Shown: positions 28,544 through 41,392 of the stretch, piece after piece
How positions within the stretch are numbered: position 1 is the stretch's first letter
How the letters are laid out: each line of letters opens with the position of its first letter
From: Rouxiella aceris
GTDB lineage: Bacteria; Pseudomonadota; Gammaproteobacteria; Enterobacterales; Enterobacteriaceae
Length of the DNA: 64,000 nucleotides
Reading direction: 5' to 3'
Assembly: GCF_012933545.1 (NCBI RefSeq)
Contig: NZ_JAADJU010000002.1
Coordinates: forward strand, 186,001 to 250,000
Notes under the pieces: generated by a model
The model's input: only the letters and a program-made list of their open reading frames with translations
What the model was told of the DNA's origin: nothing
The model's database searches: none
Made by a program: the position numbers and the translations under genes

Positions 28544-31500
28544 ATGTTTAGTCGATCTGCTGACTTTTGTGGCTTTACCGTCCGTTCCGTCCGCAAGCCT
28601 TATGCGGGGATGCTCTTATGCTGGCTGATTGCCCTGGTGTTTTTTGCCGGCTTGCTGACCACCTCTCTGGCGATGGCTGCCGGAAACATGGATGTTCCTA
28701 CCCGCAGTGAAGTGCAAAATCAGCTGGATGCCCTTAATCGGCAGAAAACACCTACGCCTGCGGAGAAACTGACCCAGCAGGATCTGTTTCACACCCTGGA
28801 GTTGCTCGATGCCCTCGATCGCGTCAAACAGGAACAGAGCCAGTTAAAGCAGCAGCTCGCCGATGCTCCTAATCAACTGCGCATTGCCAGCGAAGGTCTG
28901 AGCAAACTGCAAGACAAAAGCGATGATGCCGCCACCAAGAGTCAGTTGGCCTCGCTCTCCTTGCGTCAGTTGGAAAGCCGACTGGGAGATACCCTCGATG
29001 ACCTGCAAGCGTCCCAGAACGATCTGTCGACCTTTAATACGCAACTGATTACGCTGCAAACCCAGCCTGAACGTGTGCAGAATGCCATGTACAGCTACTC
29101 CAAAAGCCTGCAAAACATCCGCAATCAGCTTAACGGCATGTCGCCTAACCAGCAGGAGTTACGCAGCTCGCAGCAACAGATGCTGGTTACCGAGCAGGCG
29201 CTGCTGAATGCCGAAATCGACCTGCAGCGTAATAACCTGCAAGCCAATACCACTTTGCAGGACTTGTTGCAGAAACAGCGTGATTACACCAATGGTCATA
29301 TCAACCAACTGGAGAAGTTCACCCAGTTGCTGCAAGACGTGGTTAATGGCAAGCGTTTAACGCTCTCCGAACGCACGGCAAAAGAGGCGCAAACGCCGGG
29401 CGATACCACCGATCTGCAAAAAGACCCGCTGGTCAGCCAGGAACTGGGTATTAACCGCGATCTGAGTCAGCGGCTGATCACCTCTACGGAGGAAGGCAAC
29501 AAGCTGCTACAGCAAAATATCACGGTGAAAAACTGGCTCGATCGTTCCTCGCAGTCTGAGCACGATCTGAAAGAGCAAATCACCGAGTTGAAAGGCAGCC
29601 TGTTACTCTCGCGCATTCTTTATCAACAGCAGCAAAACAATCAGCCTACCGCCACCCTGATGACGGATATGAGTACGCAGATTGCCGATTTGCGCCTCGA
29701 ACAGTTCAATATTAACCAGCAGCGCGACGAACTGTTCCAGGGCGACGATTACATTCAAAACCTGACCAAAAACAGCAAAGAATCGATCAACGAGGATATC
29801 AGCGATGCCTTGGAGCAGATTGTTGATGTTCGCCGCTCCTTGCTGGATCAGCTTAACAAGCAGCTGGGCAATCAGTTGGCGCTGGCGATCAGCCTGCAGA
29901 TTAATCAACAGCAACTACTGAGTATTAACCAATCGCTAAACAGTACCCTGACGCAACAGATTTTCTGGGTCAGCAGTAACAAGCCGATGGACTGGGCGTT
30001 TATCAAGTCGTTGCCGGAAAATATCCGCCATCAGTTCAAAGGCTTTAGTCTCAGGATGCCACTGGGCGAACTGATGCTGGGGGCATTGCATGCCTTACCG
30101 GTAACCTTGCCGCTGCTGGCGGCCATTTTGATCCTGCTATGGCGACGCAAGGCCATTGCCCAGCGTATTGATAAACTGAGCAGCGACGTTGGCCAATTGA
30201 AACGCGATTCCCAATTGCATACCCCAGAAGCCTTGCTGTTGGTGCTGATGCTGGTATTGCCCGGCGTGCTGCTGACCCTGGCGATCGGCTATTGGTTATC
30301 GGTGTGCGATATTGATGCCAACGATTTTTTATGGACCCTGGCGCAGCGCTTTGCCGTGTTCCAGCTGGTGATGGGTTTTTGCTACCGCTCCCTGGCACCG
30401 CGTGGCGTTAACGAACGGCACTTTTCTATCCCGGCGGCAACCTGCGCCCACTATCGTCGTTCCATTATTCGTCTGTCGCTGGCGATGTTGCCGCTAATTT
30501 TCTGGACGGTACGTGGCGAAAAAGCGCCGCTGGGCCTGGTGGATGACATTATCGGCCAGATCCTGGTGTTTCTGACGCTGGCAGTGTTAACGGTATTGAT
30601 TTTCCCGATGTTCCGCGACGGCTGGCGGGAAAAGAATTCGCACAATGTGCGGCTGGTGGCGGTGACGGTCATTGCGCTGGCGCCATTATTCTTTATCGGC
30701 CTGATGGTCACCGGCTATTTTTATACTACCCTGCGCTTGTCTGGTCGCTGGCTGGACAGCCTCTATCTGTTGATTATCTGGAATATTACCGGCATGACGG
30801 CGCTGCGTGGATTAAGCGTGGCGGCACGTCGTCTGGCCTATCGGCGTGCACTGGCGCGTCGGCAGACCAGCAATGTCAAAGAGGGGGCCGAAGGGGGAGA
30901 GCCGGTAGAAGAAGCGCCATTGGGACTGGATCAGATCAACCAGCAAACCCTGCGTTTAACCACTATGGCTCTGTTTATGGTCTTTGCCGCGATCTTCTAC
31001 TGGGTTTGGTCGGATCTACTGACGGTGATCTCTTATCTCGACAGTATTTCCATGTGGCACTACTCGGCAAGCATTGAAGGCAAAGTGGTGCAGCAGACGG
31101 TTACCCTGGGCAATTTCCTGCTCGGCTTTGCGGCGATCATTATTGCTTATGTGCTCACCCGCAACTTGCCAGGTTTGCTAGAGGTGCTGGTGCTGTCGAG
31201 GTTGCAGCTGCGTCAGGGCACCTCTTACGCCATCACCACCATTCTGACCTATGCCATTACGGTGATTGGTGCCATTACCGCCCTTGGGTCGCTGGGCGTC
31301 TCCTGGGATAAACTACAGTGGCTGGTGGCGGCGCTATCGGTAGGCTTGGGATTTGGTTTGCAGGAGATCTTCGCCAACTTTGTTTCCGGTTTGATCATCC
31401 TGTTTGAACGCCCGATTCGTATCGGCGATACCGTGACCATTGGCACCTTCTCCGGGTCGATCAGCAAGATCCGCATTCGTGCGACCACGCTGACGGACTT

Positions 31501-31939
31501 TGATCGCAAAGAAGTCATTATCCCCAACAAGGCGTTTGTCACCGAACGCTTAATCAACTGGTCGTTGTCGGATACGGTCACCCGCGTACTGATTAAAGTC
31601 GGCGTAGCTTATGGTTCGGATTTGGATAAGGTCAAAGAGGTGTTACTGCAGGCGGCCCATGATAACCCGAGGGTAATGAGCGATCCTGCTCCGCAGGTGT
31701 TCTTCCTCAACTTTGGCGCCAGCACGCTGGATCATGAGCTGCGGCTGTATGTGCGTGAACTGCGTGACAGAAGCTATACCGTGGATGAGCTTAACCGCAG
31801 TATTGACCGGCTGTGCCGTGAAAATAATATCAATATTGCGTTCAATCAGTTGGAAGTGTATCTGCACAACAACAGCGGTAATGAAGTTCAGGAAATCAAC
31901 CGCCCGTTGCCATCGCCAGGTGAGGGTACCCTGGTCTGA
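28544..31939 (+). CDS. mscK: Potassium-dependent mechanosensitive channel MscK (KefA)
   Basis: 1131 residues: signal sequence (cut after about residue 46, LAMA-AG), a long periplasmic coiled-coil region rich in Gln/Leu (about 50-450), multiple membrane helices, then the MscS-like pore and vestibule (GLGFGLQEIFANFVSG near 930 and FERPIRIGDTV). Opens under membrane tension in high external potassium and releases solutes. Same position downstream of acrR as in E. coli. Confidence 0.96.
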   Translation: MFSRSADFCGFTVRSVRKPYAGMLLCWLIALVFFAGLLTTSLAMAAGNMDVPTRSEVQNQLDALNRQKTPTPAEKLTQQDLFHTLELLDALDRVKQEQSQLKQQLADAPNQLRIASEGLSKLQDKSDDAATKSQLASLSLRQLESRLGDTLDDLQASQNDLSTFNTQLITLQTQPERVQNAMYSYSKSLQNIRNQLNGMSPNQQELRSSQQQMLVTEQALLNAEIDLQRNNLQANTTLQDLLQKQRDYTNGHINQLEKFTQLLQDVVNGKRLTLSERTAKEAQTPGDTTDLQKDPLVSQELGINRDLSQRLITSTEEGNKLLQQNITVKNWLDRSSQSEHDLKEQITELKGSLLLSRILYQQQQNNQPTATLMTDMSTQIADLRLEQFNINQQRDELFQGDDYIQNLTKNSKESINEDISDALEQIVDVRRSLLDQLNKQLGNQLALAISLQINQQQLLSINQSLNSTLTQQIFWVSSNKPMDWAFIKSLPENIRHQFKGFSLRMPLGELMLGALHALPVTLPLLAAILILLWRRKAIAQRIDKLSSDVGQLKRDSQLHTPEALLLVLMLVLPGVLLTLAIGYWLSVCDIDANDFLWTLAQRFAVFQLVMGFCYRSLAPRGVNERHFSIPAATCAHYRRSIIRLSLAMLPLIFWTVRGEKAPLGLVDDIIGQILVFLTLAVLTVLIFPMFRDGWREKNSHNVRLVAVTVIALAPLFFIGLMVTGYFYTTLRLSGRWLDSLYLLIIWNITGMTALRGLSVAARRLAYRRALARRQTSNVKEGAEGGEPVEEAPLGLDQINQQTLRLTTMALFMVFAAIFYWVWSDLLTVISYLDSISMWHYSASIEGKVVQQTVTLGNFLLGFAAIIIAYVLTRNLPGLLEVLVLSRLQLRQGTSYAITTILTYAITVIGAITALGSLGVSWDKLQWLVAALSVGLGFGLQEIFANFVSGLIILFERPIRIGDTVTIGTFSGSISKIRIRATTLTDFDRKEVIIPNKAFVTERLINWSLSDTVTRVLIKVGVAYGSDLDKVKEVLLQAAHDNPRVMSDPAPQVFFLNFGASTLDHELRLYVRELRDRSYTVDELNRSIDRLCRENNINIAFNQLEVYLHNNSGNEVQEINRPLPSPGEGTLV

Positions 31940-31949
31940 GGGGGATAAT

Positions 31950-32123
31950 TTACAGGTAGCTTACGGACAAGCTGCCTGCACTCTTTCTGAGCTTTTCCTG
32001 ATAGTCACGTTTCACAATCTCCAGTGCCGCCAGCGCAACATCGGGTGCAATTTCATTACATTCCAGCAGGTAGATCAAATCGACAGCCAACTGCAGTTCG
32101 GGAGGTGCATTTTCTACGGACAT
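31950..32123 (-). CDS. rsmS: Pleiotropic regulator RsmS (YbaM, DUF2496)
   Basis: 57 residues, too short for many gene finders, reading MSVENAPPELQLAVDLIYLL and EIVKRDYQEKL as in E. coli YbaM and the Pectobacterium/Serratia RsmS, reported to affect exoenzymes and antibiotics. Small acidic helical protein. Lies 3' to 3' with mscK and downstream of priC on the same strand, the conserved order. The C-terminal SVSYL tail is longer than in E. coli. Confidence 0.9.
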   Translation of the reverse strand: MSVENAPPELQLAVDLIYLLECNEIAPDVALAALEIVKRDYQEKLRKSAGSLSVSYL

Positions 32124-32264
32124 AAGCGTTCCAGTTTTACTTGAGCGTTGGTTTTTATTTAACCGTGTTTAAACAAATTTAACCAACTAGGCTATATTGA
32201 ATTACGAGTATAGAGTTTTTGACTCAAATACCGATGGTATTTTTCAAATTCTGTGATAACCGCT

Positions 32265-32801
32265 TCAAAAACCCCGTTCCTGTCGCTCGATGCTGCGTTC
32301 TATCTTGATTAACGCCTGACGACAACGCATTAGTCGACCTTCCAGTGCTGCCAGTTCCTTTTGCATCAGCTGCTGTTCGCTAAAGGTGGCCAGTTTGCCC
32401 AGGTTGCTTTCCCGATCCTGGATCATCGCCATCAATCGCCGTTCAAACTGCTGATGCTCCACCAGCTTGCTGTAAAAATCGCTGCTCTGGCGCTCTTTTT
32501 GTTTATCGGCATTTCTCAGCGTTTGCGTAGCCAGTTCCCGTTGCAGGGCAGTAATTTGTGACACCAGACGTTCTGCCACAAAGGCCACCTGCGCACTTCT
32601 GTTTTCGGCCACCACCTGACACAGCTGGGCAAAATTGACCCGCACCTCCGCCAGATATTCGCGTAATCGCGTGCCTTTGCTGGCAAAAAGCGTGACATCA
32701 AAGCGTGCCTGCTGCGCCGGAGTATGGGCAATAGGCTCTATTTCCCGAGCCAGATTTTCAATCTGTTGCTCAAGGGATTGCAACAAGGTTTGCGTACTCA
32801 C
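32265..32801 (-). CDS. priC: Primosomal replication protein PriC (N'')
   Basis: 178 residues from a GTG start at 32801 (AGGAGA six nt upstream), giving the E. coli-like N-terminus MSTQTLLQSLEQQ. Mostly helical. The C-terminal half keeps QQFERRLMAMIQDRE and LEGRLMRCRQALIKIE. PriC reloads DnaB at abandoned forks with SSB. An ATG at 32849 is in frame but has no ribosome site and no homology. E. coli ybaN, normally next, is missing here. Confidence 0.92.
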   Translation of the reverse strand: MSTQTLLQSLEQQIENLAREIEPIAHTPAQQARFDVTLFASKGTRLREYLAEVRVNFAQLCQVVAENRSAQVAFVAERLVSQITALQRELATQTLRNADKQKERQSSDFYSKLVEHQQFERRLMAMIQDRESNLGKLATFSEQQLMQKELAALEGRLMRCRQALIKIERSIERQERGF

Positions 32802-33247
32802 CGGGGTTCTCCTGAGGCCAGAGGCTGCGCGCGCACCATTGCGCGACAACGCCTGACATACCAGCTTACCTGTAAAGCCGCCAGAAACAAGCTACCCGTA
32901 GTTGGTTACCCTTGCCGTTTTGCCCTATTTTGGCGGCAGTGGTGGCTGCATTACTGGTGCAGATTATGCTTTGTGTGTTGTTGATCATCATGTGGTGCTT
33001 CCCGGTGGTTGACCTAAAGCAATAAAAAAGGCGATCATGTCCGGCTGTGGGTTGCTTTTTAAAGTGGCTTTGCATAGATTTGGGCGTCTTGACCGTCGGT
33101 CGTCTCCCAACTTACTTTCTTGAATAGTCTGCTGAACTCGCTTTCTGTTACTTATTTATGCTGTCGATGATTATCGGCAGGCGTGATGGGATCGCTGTTG
33201 CTTCGCGACTATTAAAGTATAAATCGACGCTTTTTCAGGCCTTTATT
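32802..33247. other. 446-bp gap between priC and apt, ybaN absent
   Basis: E. coli has ybaN (DUF454 membrane protein) here. I find no ORF resembling it. A hydrophobic open frame runs roughly 32872-33024 (ending CFPVVDLKQ) but its only ATG codons lie late, so it is at best a relic. The apt promoter must lie in the right half; no clear boxes seen. Confidence 0.5.
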
Positions 33248-33814
33248 ATGAGCGCTACCGTTATGACCGCTACTGCACAGCAGCTTGAGTTTATTAAAGA
33301 CAGTATCAAAACCATCCCTGACTACCCGAAGCCGGGCATACTGTTCCGTGATGTCACCAGTTTGCTGGAAAATCCAGCGGCCTATCAGGCCAGTATTGAT
33401 TTGTTGACCGCGCGTTTTCGCGACACCGGTGTCACCAAAGTGGTGGGCACCGAAGCGCGAGGCTTTCTGTTTGGTGCGCCGGTGGCACTGGCGCTGGGTG
33501 TAGGCTTTGTCCCGGTGCGTAAGCCGGGCAAATTGCCGCGTGAAACCATCAGCGAAGAATATGAGTTAGAGTACGGCACCGATAAGCTGGAAATTCATAC
33601 CGATGCCATCAAGCCTGGCGACAAGGTATTGGTGATTGATGACCTGCTGGCTACCGGCGGTACCATCGAAGCGACGGCCAAGCTGATCCGTCGTCTGGGC
33701 GGTGAGGTGTCCGATGCCGCCTTTATCATCAACTTGCCAGAACTCGGCGGCGAAAAGCGGCTGAACGGTCTGGATATTACCTGTTATAGCCTGGTCTGCT
33801 TCTCTGGCCATTAA
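33248..33814 (+). CDS. apt: Adenine phosphoribosyltransferase Apt
   Basis: 188 residues from ATG 33248, or 183 from ATG 33263, which begins exactly like E. coli (MTATAQQLE); Yersinia-type proteins are about 187, so I prefer the longer. The PRPP loop [13 protein letters not shown] and the region [10 protein letters not shown] are intact. Converts adenine and PRPP to AMP. Together with ade and its permease the window holds two competing fates for adenine. Confidence 0.96.
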   Translation: MSATVMTATAQQLEFIKDSIKTIPDYPKPGILFRDVTSLLENPAAYQASIDLLTARFRDTGVTKVVGTEARGFLFGAPVALALGVGFVPVRKPGKLPRETISEEYELEYGTDKLEIHTDAIKPGDKVLVIDDLLATGGTIEATAKLIRRLGGEVSDAAFIINLPELGGEKRLNGLDITCYSLVCFSGH

Positions 33815-33953
33815 TATTTTTTGTCCTTCAGGGGACTGCCGGTAGCGACTGCCGGCATGCTGAAGGCCGTGGGATATAAAAAGGTCTCGCTCGCTCGTAC
33901 GGGCGAGGCTGTGATAGCATAACTCTACAGATCACTCGACTTCTCCGGTATTA

Positions 33954-36305
<2,352 letters not shown>

Positions 36306-36306
<1 letters not shown>

Positions 36307-36911
36307 TGCAAACCAGCCCACTCCTTGAATCATTAATGGAGGCGCTGCGCTGTCTGCCGGGCGTTGGCCCCAAGTCAGCACAGCGTATGGCATTCCAGCT
36401 ACTGCAGCGCGATCGCAGTGGCGGCATGCGGCTGGCGCAGTCTCTGACCCGGGCAATGTCCGAAATTGGCCACTGTGCCGATTGCCGGACATTTACCGAA
36501 CAGGAAATCTGTACCATTTGCGCCAATCCACGGCGGAAAGAAAACGGTCAGATTTGTGTGGTAGAAAGCCCGGCAGATATTCATGCCGTCGAACAAACCG
36601 GCCAGTTTTCGGGACGTTACTTTGTGTTGATGGGGCATCTGTCCCCCCTCGACGGCATTGGTCCTGACGATATTGGTCTTGGGCGGCTGGAACAGCGACT
36701 GGAGAGCGAAAGCATTCAGGAGGTGATCCTCGCCACCAACCCGACGGTCGAAGGGGAAGCCACCGCCAACTATATTGCCGAGATGTGTGGTCAGTATGGT
36801 GTGCTCGCCAGCCGTATCGCCCATGGCGTACCGGTCGGCGGAGAGCTGGAAATGGTCGATGGCACCACGCTGTCCCATTCGCTGGCGGGACGTCTGCCTT
36901 TCAAGTTCTAG
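36306..36911 (+). CDS. recR: Recombination mediator RecR
   Basis: 201 residues. Helix-hairpin-helix ([14 protein letters not shown]), a Cys4 zinc finger ([16 protein letters not shown], about 57-72) and a Toprim domain ([12 protein letters not shown] ... [12 protein letters not shown]). With RecFO it loads RecA on SSB-coated gaps. Coupled to ybaB by a one-base overlap. Confidence 0.97.
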
Positions 36912-37093
36912 TCCTTTATGCTTTACGCGCCGCGCTCGTGGCTGCGCTTGTTCACCCCGGGAGCTCGGTTGTTGCCAGTGCCCGGGGATGAATAAGCCTG
37001 TTTCTGCCTGGCTCTCTTTGCTGTTCTGCTGCCCCCTCCAGGTTTAGCGCGCTACCCCTGCGGCAGTGCTTTACGATTTCCTTGCCTGTTCCT

Positions 37094-37121
37094 CTTGAAT
37101 CCGCAATTTCTGACCCCATCT
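37094..37121 (+). promoter_or_regulatory. Heat-shock (sigma-32) promoter of htpG
   Basis: CTTGAA (37094-37099), 14-nt spacer, CCCCATCT (37114-37121), a near-perfect sigma-32 promoter about 135 bp before htpG. The rest of the 36912-37255 gap shows no gene. Confidence 0.9.
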
Positions 37122-37255
37122 CTTTGACAGCCTGTTTTAACTGTTTTTGTTGCATCGCGTCGCCAGGCCAATCGCTAAGCCTATGACCATGCATCAAAAT
37201 CATTATTCAATACAGTTGTGTTTTAACCACGCAAACAGTTTGATTGAGGTATTTG

Positions 37256-39130
37256 ATGAGTATGAAAGGACAAGAGACCCGCGGATTTCAGTCAGAAGTA
37301 AAACAATTACTGCACCTGATGATCCACTCGCTTTATTCGAATAAAGAAATCTTCCTGCGTGAGCTGATCTCCAACGCCTCGGATGCCGCCGATAAACTGC
37401 GTTTTTGTGCGCTGTCTAAACCTGAACTTTATGAAGGCGATGCCGAGCTGCACGTTCGTCTGTCCTTCGACAAAGAGAAACGTACCCTGACGTTGAGCGA
37501 TAACGGCATTGGTATGACCCGTGACGAAGTGATCGACAACCTGGGTACCATTGCCAAATCCGGTACCAAAGCCTTTCTGCAATCGGTCGGTTCCGAGCAG
37601 GCGAAAGACAGCCAGTTGATCGGCCAGTTTGGTGTTGGTTTCTATTCGGCCTTTATCGTCGCCGACAAAGTTACCGTGCGTACCCGCGCTGCTGGCGTAA
37701 GCCCGCAAGAAGGCGTGTTCTGGGAGTCGGAAGGCGAAGGCGAATATACCCTTGCCGATAATGAAAAAGCCGATCGCGGTACGGAAATCACCCTGCATCT
37801 GCGCGCCGATCAGGACGAGTTCCTTGATGACTGGCGTGTTCGCTCGATTATCAGCAAATACTCCGACCATATTGCCCTGCCGGTTGAAGTTGAAACCCAC
37901 AAGGAAGACGACGACAGCGTCACCTGGGAGCAGATCAACAAGGCTCAGGCGCTGTGGACCCGTGGTCGTGCAGAAATCAGCGAAGACGAATACAAAGAGT
38001 TCTACAAGCATATTTCCCATGACTTCAGCGATCCATTGAGCTGGAGCCACAACCGCGTAGAAGGCAAGCAGGAGTATACCAGCCTGCTGTATATCCCTTC
38101 GCAGGCACCGTGGGATATGTGGAATCGCGATCATAAACACGGCCTGAAACTCTATGTGCAGCGCGTGTTTATTATGGACGAAGCCGAACAGTTTATGCCG
38201 AACTACCTGCGCTTTGTTCGTGGTCTGATCGACTCCAACGATCTGCCGCTGAACGTATCGCGTGAAATTCTGCAAGACAGCCGCGTTACCCAGAACCTGC
38301 GCAGTGCGTTAAGCAAGCGTGCTCTGCAAATGCTGGAAAAACTGGCGAAAGACGATGCTGAAAAATACCTGCAATTCTGGAAACAGTTCGGTCTGGTACT
38401 GAAAGAAGGCCCGGCAGAAGACAGCAGCAATAAAGAAACTATTGCCAAACTGCTGCGTTTTGCCAGCACCCGTAACGACTCCTCCGAGCAGACGCTGTCG
38501 CTGGAAGAGTACGTGGCAAGCATGGTCGAAGGGCAGGACAAGATTTACTACATTACCGCCGACAGCTATGCCGCCGCCAAGAGCAGCCCTCATCTGGAAC
38601 TGTTCCGTAAAAAAGGTATCGAGGTTCTGCTGCTGTCCGACCGTATCGACGAATGGATGATGAGCTATCTCACCGAGTTTGATGGCAAAACCTTCCAGTC
38701 AGTCAGCAAAGCCGATGAGTCTCTCGACAAACTGGCCGATGAAGAGAATGAGCAGCAAAAAGAGGCGCAGAAAGCGCTGGAGCCTTTTGTTGAGCGCGTG
38801 AAAACCCTGTTGGGCGATCGCGTCAAAGAAGTGCGCTTAACCCAGCGTTTAACGGATACTCCGGCGATTGTGACCACCGGTTCCGACGAAATGAGCACGC
38901 AAATGGCCAAACTGTTTGCCGCTGCCGGTCAGGATGCGCCAGAAGTTAAGTATATCTTTGAGCTTAATCCTGAGCATGCCCTGGTAAAACGTGCGGCCAA
39001 CGAAAGCGACGACAGCCAGTTCGCCGAGTGGGTTGAATTGTTGTTGGATCAGGCGCTGTTTGCCGAACGCGGCACACTGGAAGATCCTAACCTGTTTATC
39101 CGTCGTATGAACCAACTGCTGCAAGCTTAA
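37256..39130 (+). CDS. htpG: Hsp90 chaperone HtpG
   Basis: 624 residues. GHKL ATPase domain with [18 protein letters not shown] and [11 protein letters not shown], then middle and dimerisation domains, as in E. coli. Start ATG 37256 is five nt after GAGGT; the E. coli-type start MKGQETRG is two codons further in. ATP-dependent cytosolic chaperone working with DnaK. Heat-inducible by the sigma-32 promoter upstream. Confidence 0.97.
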   Translation: MSMKGQETRGFQSEVKQLLHLMIHSLYSNKEIFLRELISNASDAADKLRFCALSKPELYEGDAELHVRLSFDKEKRTLTLSDNGIGMTRDEVIDNLGTIAKSGTKAFLQSVGSEQAKDSQLIGQFGVGFYSAFIVADKVTVRTRAAGVSPQEGVFWESEGEGEYTLADNEKADRGTEITLHLRADQDEFLDDWRVRSIISKYSDHIALPVEVETHKEDDDSVTWEQINKAQALWTRGRAEISEDEYKEFYKHISHDFSDPLSWSHNRVEGKQEYTSLLYIPSQAPWDMWNRDHKHGLKLYVQRVFIMDEAEQFMPNYLRFVRGLIDSNDLPLNVSREILQDSRVTQNLRSALSKRALQMLEKLAKDDAEKYLQFWKQFGLVLKEGPAEDSSNKETIAKLLRFASTRNDSSEQTLSLEEYVASMVEGQDKIYYITADSYAAAKSSPHLELFRKKGIEVLLLSDRIDEWMMSYLTEFDGKTFQSVSKADESLDKLADEENEQQKEAQKALEPFVERVKTLLGDRVKEVRLTQRLTDTPAIVTTGSDEMSTQMAKLFAAAGQDAPEVKYIFELNPEHALVKRAANESDDSQFAEWVELLLDQALFAERGTLEDPNLFIRRMNQLLQA

Positions 39131-39153
39131 TCTTTACCTCAGGTACTCTAGAG

Positions 39154-39175
39154 GGCCCCTTTATGGGGCCTTTTT
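39154..39175 (+). terminator. Terminator after htpG
   Basis: GGCCCC / GGGGCC stem (39154-39159 with 39165-39170) and TTTTT. Convergent with the LysR gene at 39193. Confidence 0.88.
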
Positions 39176-39192
39176 CATTGTGCACCGGCCTG

Positions 39193-40065
39193 CTATCCCT
39201 GGCTGGCTTCTTCTAATAACCAACTGCGAAACAGACCGATCTCCCGCTCCTGGCTGCGTGAACGCTTAACCAACATATAGGTAGCGCGATCGACCTCGGC
39301 AAAGCCTAACGGCGCAATCAGACTGCCTTCCTGGATCTCTTTTTTAACCAGAATTTGCGGTGTCATAATAATCCCCAGGCCATTTTTTGCCGCCTGGATC
39401 GCCAGCGTGAGATTATCAAAATGTTTCCCCGAGACAAAATCGCCGCGGGTATTGGTTTTTCTTGCCCACTCCTGCCAGGCGTTAATTTTGGTATCAGCAT
39501 GTAGCAAGGGCAGGGTCGCGAAGTCGGTTTCATAAGTGAAACGATGATGGAAATCCGGTGAGCATACCGGACCAATATAATCCACAGTGATAAGCGTGGC
39601 CTGGATCTCCTCGGACAGTGGCGATTCATTACTCTTAATTAAAATATCCGTCCTTTCATCAAATATATTTTCAATATTGACATGTGTCTGAAAGGTTAAG
39701 GCAATTTTCTCATGGCGCTGCGAAAAACGGCTGATACGCGGAATAAGCCATTGCGATAAAAAGCTCGGTGCACAGGAGATAATTAAATTATTTTCTTCCC
39801 GAGCCTTAATTTGCTTACAGGTCATCTCGATATTTCTAAATACCTGTTCACAACATTTTCGTAAAACTTCCCCGTCTTGCGTTAAATAAACTCTTCCAGC
39901 TGTGCGTTTAAATAATGGTGTGCCCAGCCAGCTTTCCAGGTTTTTTATTTGGTGGCTGATGGCGCTATGAGTGACATTTAATGACTCAGCCGCGGCACTA
40001 AAGCTTTCAAATACTGCCGCCTGCTTAAAATAGTGTAATGCGCGCAATGAAGGGAGATCGGACAT
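39193..40065 (-). CDS. LysR-family regulator (GcvA-like) of the PP-loop/Nudix/aminotransferase operon
   Basis: 290 residues. The helix-turn-helix (LRALHYFKQAAVFESFSAAAESL ... SHQIKNLE) is of the GcvA/AmpR type (ALHYF start), and the effector domain spans about 90-285. Transcribed divergently from the four-gene operon 40271-43151 across a 205-bp gap holding two dyads, so it is the likely regulator. Has no counterpart at this place in E. coli. Confidence 0.85.
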   Translation of the reverse strand: MSDLPSLRALHYFKQAAVFESFSAAAESLNVTHSAISHQIKNLESWLGTPLFKRTAGRVYLTQDGEVLRKCCEQVFRNIEMTCKQIKAREENNLIISCAPSFLSQWLIPRISRFSQRHEKIALTFQTHVNIENIFDERTDILIKSNESPLSEEIQATLITVDYIGPVCSPDFHHRFTYETDFATLPLLHADTKINAWQEWARKTNTRGDFVSGKHFDNLTLAIQAAKNGLGIIMTPQILVKKEIQEGSLIAPLGFAEVDRATYMLVKRSRSQEREIGLFRSWLLEEASQG

Positions 40066-40143
40066 AGGGCCACCTTGTTAGATAATCTCAACTTGTCTGT
40101 CTGTTTATATCATTTTCTTACGCGGAAAAAACGCTTTAGTCTC

Positions 40144-40177
40144 CATGTTGTCCCAACATGATTCACCAGGATGGTGA
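40144..40177. promoter_or_regulatory. Two adjacent dyads in the LysR-operon gap
   Basis: CATGTTG-TCC-CAACATG (40144-40160, perfect 7-bp arms) and TCACC-AGGAT-GGTGA (40163-40177, perfect 5-bp arms) lie side by side in the divergent promoter region. They are candidates for the LysR binding sites or for a second regulator. Confidence 0.5.
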
Positions 40178-40270
40178 TGAAGTTCTGTAAATAAAACTTG
40201 CCGGGACACCCCACTTCGCTTCTCAATGTGCCGTATGGCACGGGTATTTCAATCAATATTGAGGATCAAT

Positions 40271-40981
40271 ATGAACAATACTTCCGTAAAGACTCAGCTC
40301 GTTATGTTTACCGGTGGCCGCGACAGTTCGCTGGCAGCTTGTTATCTGATGTTACAAGGTATCCCGGTGCACCTCTACTCGGCTAACAGCGGATGCTCGC
40401 TGCACCGCGGCATTCTTTCTCATCGGGTTGAAGAACTTAAAAATCGTTTTGGTGACTTGGTGGTAGCTCATACCGTAGAGGATATAAGCGGTACCTTCCG
40501 TACACTGGCCATTGAAAATATTGAAGGTGACATTCTTAAATATAGAAAAAATTTGGTACTGCTGGGGGAAAAATTAGCCATCCATGCCCACCTGATTGAT
40601 TTTTGTCACCGTCATGATATCGAAGTTATTAATGATGGTATCACCCATTATCAACAGGAATTCCCGGAACAACGGCTGGTGGCAAAAGAATTCCTGGTCG
40701 ACTTTATGAAAGAGTTCGGCATTCAGTATCACTCACCCATATATGAATTTGCGCAATCTTCCGACGATGTGAAATATCGCCTGTTGCAGTTGGGGATCTC
40801 GACCAAATCCCTCGAAGGGGTGAGTATTTTTGGCGACAGTTTCTCTACACCAAGTGACGATACCATCCTCGCCTATCTGCGAGAAAAAACGCCGCTGGCG
40901 CTAAATATCGTCAAGTTCCTGTCCGGGGAAAGCCTGAATCTGATCAAGAAAGTGGCCAGCTCGCCCGCTGAAGCCGCCTGA
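40271..40981 (+). CDS. PP-loop ATP pyrophosphatase-family protein
   Basis: 236 residues. The ATP-binding PP-loop is FTGGRDSS (residues 13-20; canonical SGGxDS with T for S), followed by a GCSLHRG segment and [15 protein letters not shown] near 120-134, resembling the adenylating domains of QueC, ThiI and related enzymes. No CxxC sulfur-carrier pair or zinc cluster is evident, so it is not QueC itself. Probably activates a carboxylate or carbonyl by adenylation. First gene of a tight operon with Nudix, aminotransferase-like and DMT genes. Start at ATG 40271 after GAGGATC. Confidence 0.7.
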   Translation: MNNTSVKTQLVMFTGGRDSSLAACYLMLQGIPVHLYSANSGCSLHRGILSHRVEELKNRFGDLVVAHTVEDISGTFRTLAIENIEGDILKYRKNLVLLGEKLAIHAHLIDFCHRHDIEVINDGITHYQQEFPEQRLVAKEFLVDFMKEFGIQYHSPIYEFAQSSDDVKYRLLQLGISTKSLEGVSIFGDSFSTPSDDTILAYLREKTPLALNIVKFLSGESLNLIKKVASSPAEAA

Positions 40982-40993
40982 GAGGAGTCTGCG

Positions 40994-41392
40994 ATGAAAA
41001 CCATCATCAAATGTTCCGCCATTATTATCCGCAACCGATCTCTGTTGCTGACCCGAAAACAAGGCACCACTATTTTTATCTCACCAGGGGGGAAACCCCT
41101 GCAGGGCGAGGACCATCTTAGCTGCCTGCGACGCGAAATCAGAGAAGAGCTGAATGTCGAAGCCGCAGAAATCAGACCTTTTGGCCTGTTTCATGGCATT
41201 GCGGAGTTTGAATCCGTGGCCATCGAAAATCACGTCTATCAGGTGGAAGTGGTGGGTCAGCCGGTGGCCAGCTCGGAGATCGCCGAAATTGCCTGGGTGA
41301 ACTACCGTAAGCCTCCTTGTGAAGTGGGTGTCGCCTCGGTGTTTCGCGACAACGTCTTACCGCTGCTTTATCAAAAAGAGTTGATTGACTAA
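40994..41392 (+). CDS. Nudix hydrolase-family protein
   Basis: 132 residues. The Nudix box at 33-55 reads G-KPLQG-E-DHLSCLR-REIREEL, with the metal-binding REIREE intact and the last Gly replaced by Asn. Hydrolyses a nucleoside diphosphate linked to something, here unknown; perhaps it cleaves an adenylated or nucleotide intermediate made by the PP-loop enzyme. GAGGAG ribosome site 12 nt after the previous stop. Its TAA overlaps the next ATG (TAATG). Confidence 0.85.
   Translation: MKTIIKCSAIIIRNRSLLLTRKQGTTIFISPGGKPLQGEDHLSCLRREIREELNVEAAEIRPFGLFHGIAEFESVAIENHVYQVEVVGQPVASSEIAEIAWVNYRKPPCEVGVASVFRDNVLPLLYQKELID

Noticed and set aside
32872-33024. Degenerate ybaN
   Set aside because: The hydrophobic open frame has no start at its head and no similarity to the DUF454 protein that I can see; noted only as part of the gap.
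37307-38275. 322-codon minus-strand open frame opposite htpG
   Set aside because: Shadow frame; htpG is unmistakable on the plus strand.
40271-40981. Second QueC
   Set aside because: Shares only the PP-loop; the C-terminal zinc cysteine cluster of QueC is absent and the operon has no other queuosine genes.
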